DNA of 64,000 bases from NCBI GenBank assembly GCA_004194705.1, contig SADC01000162.1:49538-113537 (forward strand), given 5' to 3'. Both the position numbers and the translations under genes were made by a program. Source of the DNA: Ditylenchus dipsaci. Taxonomy: Eukaryota > Nematoda > Chromadorea > Rhabditida > Anguinidae. A model generated the notes under the pieces. That model was given only the letters and a program-made list of their open reading frames with translations. It did no database searches and was not told the origin of the DNA. Shown piece after piece: positions 57,971 to 64,000 of the stretch. The first letter of the stretch is position 1; the number at the start of each line of letters is the position of its first letter.

Positions 57971-58314
57971 TACGGCGACTTACACATAGTAAAAGAATTT
58001 TATCACAGCGCATAAAACTTTATCAATTTTTTTCTGGCCACGAGTCAATTCGACAAAACAGAAAATCCGGTTTTTGTTATTTGTTCTATCTATTAACCCA
58101 CTATGTTATTTTCACTTAGTGAATGTTATATACCATTCGCTAGAGAATTTCCAGGGCTACAAAATGACTTATAGTGCGCAAAAAATTGAAAAATTGAAAT
58201 GGTCCTATGGTGCCCTTGTAGGGTAGGGTTTTTTGGGACACCCTGTAGTTTGCTCTTACAAGGAGATTCTGAGGATCTTTTGTCTAGGAGAAAGACAATA
58301 ATTTTTTTATTGTG

Positions 58315-58960
58315 TTCTTGTAGAGCACCCCCAGGTTACATGTAAAAGTGGTTGGCTATTCCCGCATGATAGTCAAAATTTTGAGAAATAATTAATTGAA
58401 GTTTGAAATGTGACCATGATATATAAAATCCTTTCCTCAAAATTTAATTTTTCTCAAGGGACAACCATTCGTATGATCTTGATTCTTGAATACTGGTAGG
58501 GTAACACTTGGTTTCAAAGAATCGAATTTTTTTCCTAGTTTAGCCCTGGTTCTCATGGCGAAAAAACTAAAATTGTCAAGAAAAAATCTTGTTTAAATTG
58601 ATGCATAAATTAAAAATGCATAAAGGTTTTTTTGCAAGAGCCATGTTGAAAAACATGGTAGAATTGTTTTAGCTCCAAATAAAAAAAAAATTCTTGACTA
58701 TTTTTAGTTTTTGCGCCTTGGGGGACTAAGGCTAAACCAAAAAAAATTGATTTTTTGAAAACCAAGTGTTACTGTGCCTCTTCAGGAGTAAAGAATCACG
58801 ATTATACGGGTGATTGTTCCTTGAGAAAATTAAATTTCGAGGAAAGAATTATATACTCCACCAAAACCTATACTTGTATCATGGTCACATTTCAAACTTC
58901 AATTAATTAATTCTCAAACCACTTTCACACCTGGGGGTGCTCCACAAGAAGACACTAAAT
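58315..58960. repeat. ~650-bp palindrome
   Basis: GTTCTTGTAGAGCACCCCCA at 58315 pairs with GGGGGTGCTCCACAAGAA at 58937. AATTGAAGTTTGAAATGTGA pairs with TCACATTTCAAACTTCAATT. TAACACTTGGTTT pairs with AACCAAGTGTTA. Arms of about 290 bp, loop near 58620-58660. Confidence 0.88.
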
Positions 58961-59296
58961 TTTTTTATTATCTTTCGTCCTCAGAATCACACCTCGGATA
59001 CTTTACTTCTTAGTGATTGCCCCAACATACTCATTTCACCCTCGGTAAATCCCACTTTCACACAAGCTACAAAACCCCTGCATAATCCTGTGCTGTTTAT
59101 GGTTTGGTAATACTAAACAGCAATTTCACTTGCCGGAACTCTAGTCTGGATTAGTTTCATACCCGTCAGATATCCAGGTGGAACTCAGGTGTTGGTGCAA
59201 AGGATGCCTCGGTATCGGTATCTAGATGAAACTGCCTGCGCAATAGTAGCCAAGGTATTGGTACCAATGCTAAGGTCTTTTAAGACGATGGAGATA
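58961..59296. other. No gene recognised
   Basis: Unique-looking sequence between a palindrome and a MITE; no frame or motif seen. Confidence 0.25.
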
Positions 59297-59544
59297 CCGT
59301 ATAACCTCTAATAAACGGGCACCTCCCCCCCCCCTAATTCAAAATCCTGTCTTTGGCATTCTGTTTTTCACCCATTTTTTGAAGAATTTTCTGAGGCAAA
59401 TTACTACTCATCTTGTAGCTCATCTCATTGGCTACCAATTGGGTGGTAACTTTTCCGAGATCAAACTATAAAAGATGGGCTAAAACACAATGCAAGAACA
59501 CGATTTTGAATCCAGGGGGTGCACGTTTATTAGAGGCTATACGG
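59297..59544. mobile_element. CCGTATTT-family MITE (248 bp)
   Basis: CCGTATAACCTCTAATAAAC and GTTTATTAGAGGCTATACGG are inverted, flanked by TA (59295-59296, 59545-59546). GGGCACCTCCCCCCCCC pairs with GGGGGTGCAC. Confidence 0.9.
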
Positions 59545-59722
59545 TATCTATGGAATGTATACTTCTGACCAATATATACCCCGGCTGATAGATTGAAAAA
59601 AGGAAGTTGAATGTTTTGTTCCAATGAATCCATATGAGAGTTAAAGTGGTGAATCTGCAATTCCACCCGGGGTGAAATTTTTGTCTTATCTTTCAGCTTC
59701 AAAAATCTTTTTCGTACACTAC

Positions 59723-59892
59723 AGTCGACCCTCGATTTAACGGCACCCTAGGGACCGGGTCCGGGTGCCGTTAAATCGAGGGTGCCGTTAAATCAAGGGT
59801 TCAGTTTGACTAAATCTTAGTCAATGCTGACCAAATCGGTCTATTTTTGGGTGCCGTTAGATCGAGGGTGCCGTTAAATCGAGGGTTGACTG
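59723..59892. mobile_element. Pogo-like MITE (170 bp)
   Basis: CAGTCGACCCTCGATTTAAC and TTAAATCGAGGGTTGACTG, flanked by TA (59721-59722, 59893-59894). GGTGCCGTTAAATCGAGG is repeated four times internally. GGGACCGGGTCC lies in the left part. Confidence 0.92.
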
Positions 59893-60000
59893 TATTCCGA
59901 TAATCTAAAAATACTTTGCAGGTACAAAACTGTCATTTGTTAGATTCAACAAAACTAAAAAAACGCAAAATAGCATCCTTACTATTATAAAGCCTGGCAG

Positions 60001-60842
60001 GAATGCCGAATCCTGGGAATGCCGAAATCGGGGTTGACTGCTTTTTTCGACGTTTTAGGTCCTGAACGCAGGAAAACATGTTTTTAGGGGGCGAAAAGAC
60101 ATTTTTTGCAAAAAAAATTTTTTTCGAACCACAGGGGGGGTATCATGGTTTTTTAGTCAAAATTTGAAAAATTTAAATTGGCGCCTTTTGAATTTAAAAG
60201 GGAATAAGGGCTGTATTGGGAGGGGAAGGAATAAAAGGGGGCCACTTTTATGGCAGAACATTATAAATTTGATTATTATATTCTTCGACTGGCTCACCAT
60301 GTTTTTCAACTGGGCCGTGGCAAAAAAAGACTCTATATGCATTTTATGGTCAAGAGTACTTCTCGGAATCATGTCTAAGGTAAGTGTGTGCGCGCATCTC
60401 TAACTCTCAAGCCCCTGCGCCCCCTTCGGGGGGCAGGGGGTTGGGGCTTGGAGTTGAGATGCGCACACCCACATACCTTAGACACAAATCATCGAAAGTG
60501 ACTCTGGATGCATGAAAAAGCATGCATACAGAGTTTATTTATGCGGTAGGCCAGTATTCAAAACTATGTTCAACATCTTCTTGTTAGTGGCCTGTGTGAT
60601 TAGTGGCCCCCTTTTATTCCTTCCCCTCCCTATACAGCCTTATTCTTTTAAATTCAAAAGGCGCCAATTTAAATTTTTCAAATTTTGACTAAAACCATGA
60701 TACCCCTGTGGTTCGAAAAAAAATTTTTTTTTGCAAAAATGTCTTTGCGCCTAAAAACATGTTTTTTCTGCGTTTCAGGACCCAAACGTCGAAAAAAGCA
60801 GTCAAACCCCGATTTCGGGCATTCCCAGGATTCGGCACTTTA
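60001..60842. repeat. Foldback carrying hairpin module (copy 6)
   Basis: AATGCCGAATCCTGGGAATG pairs with CATTCCCAGGATTCGGCA. The arms run about 235 bp through TTGGCGCCTTTTGAATTTAA and GGAAGGAATAAAAGGGGGCC. The centre (60242-60605) is a plus-strand hairpin module: GGGCCGTGGCAAAAAAAGAC, GTCTAAGGTAAGTGTGTGCG, CCCCCTTCGGGGGGC stem, CACATACCTTAGACACAAAT, CAGAGTTTATTTATGCGGTA. Confidence 0.88.
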
Positions 60843-60857
60843 GCCTAAAGCTTCTTT

Positions 60858-61196
60858 AAAAGGGCTTGAGTTCAGAACCCCCCACGGGGACTGATCAGGT
60901 GGAGGAGATAACTTCATATTCGTGTTTCTCGACCCGATTTCATGAGAAAGCCGGCTGTTTTTTTTGGTTCTGAGAAAAAAAAATTTTTTCGAACAAACAG
61001 GGGGGGTATCATGGTTTTTTTAGTCAAAATTTGAAAATTTTAAACCCCCCTGTGGTTCGAAAAAAATTTTTTTTCTCAGAACCAAAAAAAGCCGGCTTTC
61101 TCATGAAATCGGGGTCGAGAAACACGAATATGAAGTTATCTCCTCCACCTGATCAGTCCCTGGGGGGGGGATTCTGAACTGCAACCCTTAAAAGTG
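60858..61196. repeat. ~340-bp palindrome
   Basis: GGGCTTGAGTTCAGAACCCC pairs with GGGGATTCTGAACTGCAACCC. CTGATCAGGTGGAGGAGATA pairs with TATCTCCTCCACCTGATCAG. The near-central GAACAAACAGGGGGGGTATC resembles the arms of the neighbouring foldback 60001-60842. Confidence 0.88.
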
Positions 61197-61475
61197 CTCG
61201 AATGAGTGCAAAAAACAAGTTTTAGAACCGAAAAACAGAATAAAACTCGCACCAAATGAACGGTCACTTGGTTTGGATTATGCAATATAACTGGTGCTGG
61301 ATTACAGACAAACGTGTTAAATTATAGAAGTTTGTTACAAAATAAGAAGATTTTTTTCAAAAAAAGTACGAAAATTGGGATATCCATACTTAGATACTAC
61401 GATCATTCGAACTGTAGTATTCGGTCGTTATTCAGTCAGTTGCTGTAGAGTCAAATAAAAAGTGGGGCATGACCA

Positions 61476-61950
61476 TGATGTTTTTTGCGATTTTTCGCTC
61501 CGGCTCTGGCTCTGAAATCTTGGTTTTATCAAATTTGCTCCTGCTCTTGCTCCGTGCTCTCAACTTTGAAAAATTTGCTTCTGCTCTTGCTCCGGGCTCT
61601 TAATTTTGAAAATTTGCTTCTGCTCTTGTCCGAGCAAAAGCCAGAGCCAGAAAATTGTACGTATATACTCGTTATACACATATAAATACGAATATATGAT
61701 TTGAATTTTCCTCTGAATATAGCTCCGAGCTCTTTGCTTGAAAAAATATGCTCCGGGTTTGGCTCTGAGATTTTCATTCGAAAAAAATTTGCTCTGGATT
61801 TGGCTCCGAGATTTTCGTTCAAAAAATTTGCTCCAGCTCTTGCTCCGGGCTCTTAACTTTGAGAAATTTGCTCCGGCTCTGGCTCCTGCTCGGAGCCAGA
61901 GCCAGAACAGAGCCAGAGCGAGAGCCAGAGCCGGAGATTTATAACATACT
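61476..61950. mobile_element. Foldback of GCTCCGGCTCTGG units with 11-bp direct repeats
   Basis: Both arms repeat TTGCTCCGGCTCTTGCTCC-type phrases (left 61498-61640 in plus sense; right part includes AGCCAGAGCCAGAA inverse at 61890-61935). Flanked by GGGCATGACCA at 61465-61475 and 61951-61961, exact over 11 bp. A Mutator-like transposon is one reading. Confidence 0.65.
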
Positions 61951-61964
61951 GGGCATGACCAGTA

Positions 61965-62033
61965 CAATCAAACCTCGATATAACGCCACCTGTTTGCGGT
62001 CCCAAGGGGTTTCGTCATATCGAGGTTCGACTG
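61965..62033. mobile_element. Minimal pogo-like element (69 bp)
   Basis: CAATCAAACCTCGATATAAC and TCATATCGAGGTTCGACTG, flanked by TA (61963-61964, 62034-62035). CGGTCCCAAGG in the middle. No room for anything but the two ends. Confidence 0.9.
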
Positions 62034-62419
62034 TAACCACATAATAGCAATTACTAACTAGTATCACAAAAATATCTCAGAAGAAAAAAGGATATGAAAA
62101 ATACAGTTAAGTATCTGGCCACCTTACACAGCACTCTTTTACTGGCCTCTTTTTACCTGTCCCTTTACAGCCCTTTTACGCAGTAACACTAGCAATTGTT
62201 TTTTATAGTGCTATTAAACTTGATTGCTTTCTAACCATGAAAAAATAAAAACTTTTGGTAGAAAACTCTATAAAAATTAGGATTGCAGAACAGTCATACT
62301 GGTTATAGTCCATGCATAACCTTACACATTAAAAAATGGTAGCTAGTAGGCAAGTGTGGTGGTGCATCACTGATGCAATAGTTCGGTTCCGCCTGGTAAC
62401 CGACTCATTTTTGAAGTTT

Positions 62420-63010
62420 AAATTGGATAAGATCCAAGTTTAAACTGGGTGAAATTGAAGTTTAAATTGAGTGAAATTAATATGTAAATTGGGTGAATCT
62501 CAAGTTTAATTGAGTCAGACTAAAGTTTAATTAGAGTAAAGTTAAAATTTAAATTGGGTAAGGTTTAACTTTAAATAGGGTCATGTTAAGGTACTAGGTC
62601 GTCGTTTTAAAGTTTAATAGTTGCTCGAATTAAAGTTTAACATGACTCAATTTAAACAGAACCCCGAGTTCCTGTGCGAAGTTCGTGTTTGAAAATTTTC
62701 GAACGTTCGGTTTGATCGAAGTTTGAATTCGAAATTTTCAAATGTTCGGTTTGGTTCGATGTTTGAATTCGAAAATTCTCGAATGTTCGATTTGAAAACT
62801 TTGTTTTAGTTTTCAAATTTCAACTTCAAAACGAGCGTACCCGTTTTCGACCCGTTTTTAATGATGTGTCATGTTTTGGTCAAATCTTTTTCGTGTTTCT
62901 AAGTTCTTTTTTTAAGACTTTAAAAGTATTTGGTACGAAGTTCGGTATAATTCGAATCGAACGTTCGATATGTTTAGAATCAAACTTTCGATTCGACAAC
63001 TAGTTTAATC
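62420..63010. repeat. AAGTTTAAATTGGGT and GAATTTTCGAA repeats
   Basis: 62420-62660: about nine imperfect 26-30 bp units of the form GAAGTTTAAATTGGGTGAAA. 62690-63005: repeated TTCGAA(T/C)GTTCGGTTTGA and TTTGAATTCGAAAATT phrases, with a large fraction of inverted pairs. Confidence 0.65.
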
Positions 63011-64000
63011 TCTTTAAACAAATAACCTAAGATTTCTTTAAAAGGGGACTGAAAGCTGTCAAGGAGATAGTCTCGACACGAAAGGATTATTCCAGTTTGT
63101 GTTTTTAAGACTCCAAGTTTGAGTCATATTTTGTCGACAACTCGTGTTGCAATGTCAGACAAACTTGTGCAGAGCTAAAAGTTGGATTGGCATGATCAAT
63201 ATCAGAATGGATAAATCTGAAAAGTGCCACCTTTTGGCTGAAAGTGTATTATATTCGATAGCGCCCATATTCCAGATAGTTGCTTATTCAGATGGAACCT
63301 CTGTTATTCTAGAATGTGTTTAGGAGCAGGGTAAGCTAGCGAGAGTTGCGACGTACTCAAATTTTTTAGTAGGCACTAGTACGTAATAACTTACATGATA
63401 AAAAGGCGTTGTGAAACAAGAAGGGGTCAGCAAACGTCTGAACAAGCAAAATGGTGTCATCTCTGATCAGCAAAATCTTAGATATTTTTCACAAATACTT
63501 AATGTTGATAATAGCAAGCTTGAGAATAATGTAATTTCCAATTAAAAAGCCGTAAATTTATTCAAATCAGTAAAGCAATGAATGTAAGTGCAATCTAACA
63601 GCACTAATTACTAATTGGGCACCAAAATGAAACGCTCAAATGTGTTTTCCTTTTTGAAAACTAAGCAATTACTAATCCCTTTTCGATTTGTTTAAACAGA
63701 TAGTTGTTGAGTCAAGCTGTTGATCCAAGCAGCTATTCAGCAGTCTGACTCATCATCATCCAAGCTCCTCCTATTTTTGGGTTTTGGAGCAGCTGTAGCG
63801 CAGACAGTTATTTGCAGAAAATTTACAGATGTTAAAAATTAAAATGTAATTATTTTGGGTCCAATTTAAATATTTTTTGCTGGTGAAAATAAAAATAAAA
63901 TTTGAATTTTTGAACAAAAGTGTTTCGGTACTTATTAGGGTTAACCAAATTATTATTAGGGTCAACCAAAGTATAGGATGACTAAGATAAACCCGCCACC
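63011..64000. other. No gene recognised
   Basis: AT-rich right end of the window. No supported gene or repeat family. ATTATTAGGGT(T/C)AACCAAA is duplicated at 63935 and 63951. Confidence 0.3.

Larger units (their letters stand above)
50401..58000. mobile_element. Giant asymmetric foldback (pogo-like left end)
   Basis: It starts TA-CAGTCGACTCCCGATTTAT like the pogo MITEs. A short left arm of TATTTTCACCGTCAC units (50427-50668), a ~330-bp palindromic centre and a ~7-kb right arm of inverted units follow. The inner junctions CACCGTCAGCATTTTAGGAC (50665) and GTCCTAAAGTGCTGACGGTG (50990) are inverted. The expected right terminus CGACTG-TA is not seen; after 57970 the sequence reads GTGAACTTACGGCGACTTAC. 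Truncation or an unrelated flank is possible. Confidence 0.75.

Noticed and set aside
50994..58013. 2,339-residue minus-strand open frame of HRHYF/FTVTI/SPSLF repeats
   Set aside because: The repeat unit has no stop in any minus frame, and the frame changes with each unit-length change. It is a by-product of the tandem array, not a gene.

Overview
This window looks like eukaryotic, probably nematode, genomic DNA. It is AT-rich and gene-poor, and it is dominated by inverted-repeat (foldback/MITE-type) mobile DNA. The nematode call rests on a split minus-strand gene (3,556-10,244) whose pieces match the Wart and Hint halves of a Warthog protein, a hedgehog-related family known from nematodes. 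Other support comes from very short introns (about 44-73 nt, GT-AG) in all four gene models and a BEL/Pao retroelement relic at the left edge. No search was run; all family calls are by eye.

Genes, all on the minus strand: (1) the Warthog-like gene 3,556-10,244; (2) an EGF-domain single-pass membrane protein at 23,078-23,609 (copy A), built like Spitz/LIN-3/TGF-alpha EGFR ligands; (3) an unrecognised multi-exon gene at about 28,231-29,880, with a MITE inside one coding exon; (4) a second EGF-ligand-like gene at 36,929-40,711 (copy B), with exon phases and joins equivalent to copy A. Copy A and the Warthog gene each show one small frameshift, and gene 3 a further one, so either pseudogenisation or assembly error is possible. 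Transposase relics are a mariner-type C-terminus (25,082-25,302) and a Merlin/ISXO2-type protein (49,504-50,077).

Repeats: at least ten pogo-like MITEs (ends CAGTCgAaCCTCGATATA, TA target duplications), a second TA-flanked MITE family (ends CCGTATTT.CTCTAATTA), hAT-like elements with 8-bp duplications including two GC-rich ones, a piggyBac-like foldback with TTAA, two tRNA-derived SINE families, and many large palindromes nested in one another. The largest feature is a ~7-kb array (51,001-57,970) of a 15/16-bp unit (GTGACGGTGAAAATA). It forms one arm of an asymmetric foldback whose other arm is only ~240 bp (50,427-50,668).

Layout: 0-3 kb retroelement relic and short tandem repeats; 3.5-10.2 kb Warthog gene with MITE-filled introns; 11-13 kb foldbacks; 13.4-22.5 kb one giant inverted-repeat nest; 23-23.6 kb EGF gene A; 24.8-25.5 kb mariner relic; 28-30 kb unrecognised gene; 31-36 kb foldbacks and GC-rich hAT-like element; 37-40.7 kb EGF gene B with three nested elements in one intron; 41-50 kb MITEs and Merlin relic; 50.4-58 kb foldback/satellite; 58-64 kb palindromes, MITEs and unexplained sequence.

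The most unusual themes are: (a) several foldback families of unrelated sequence whose arms are short tandem repeats of about 15 bp; (b) a conserved strong hairpin module found near the centre of at least five different palindromes; (c) two EGFR-ligand-like paralogues about 14 kb apart.
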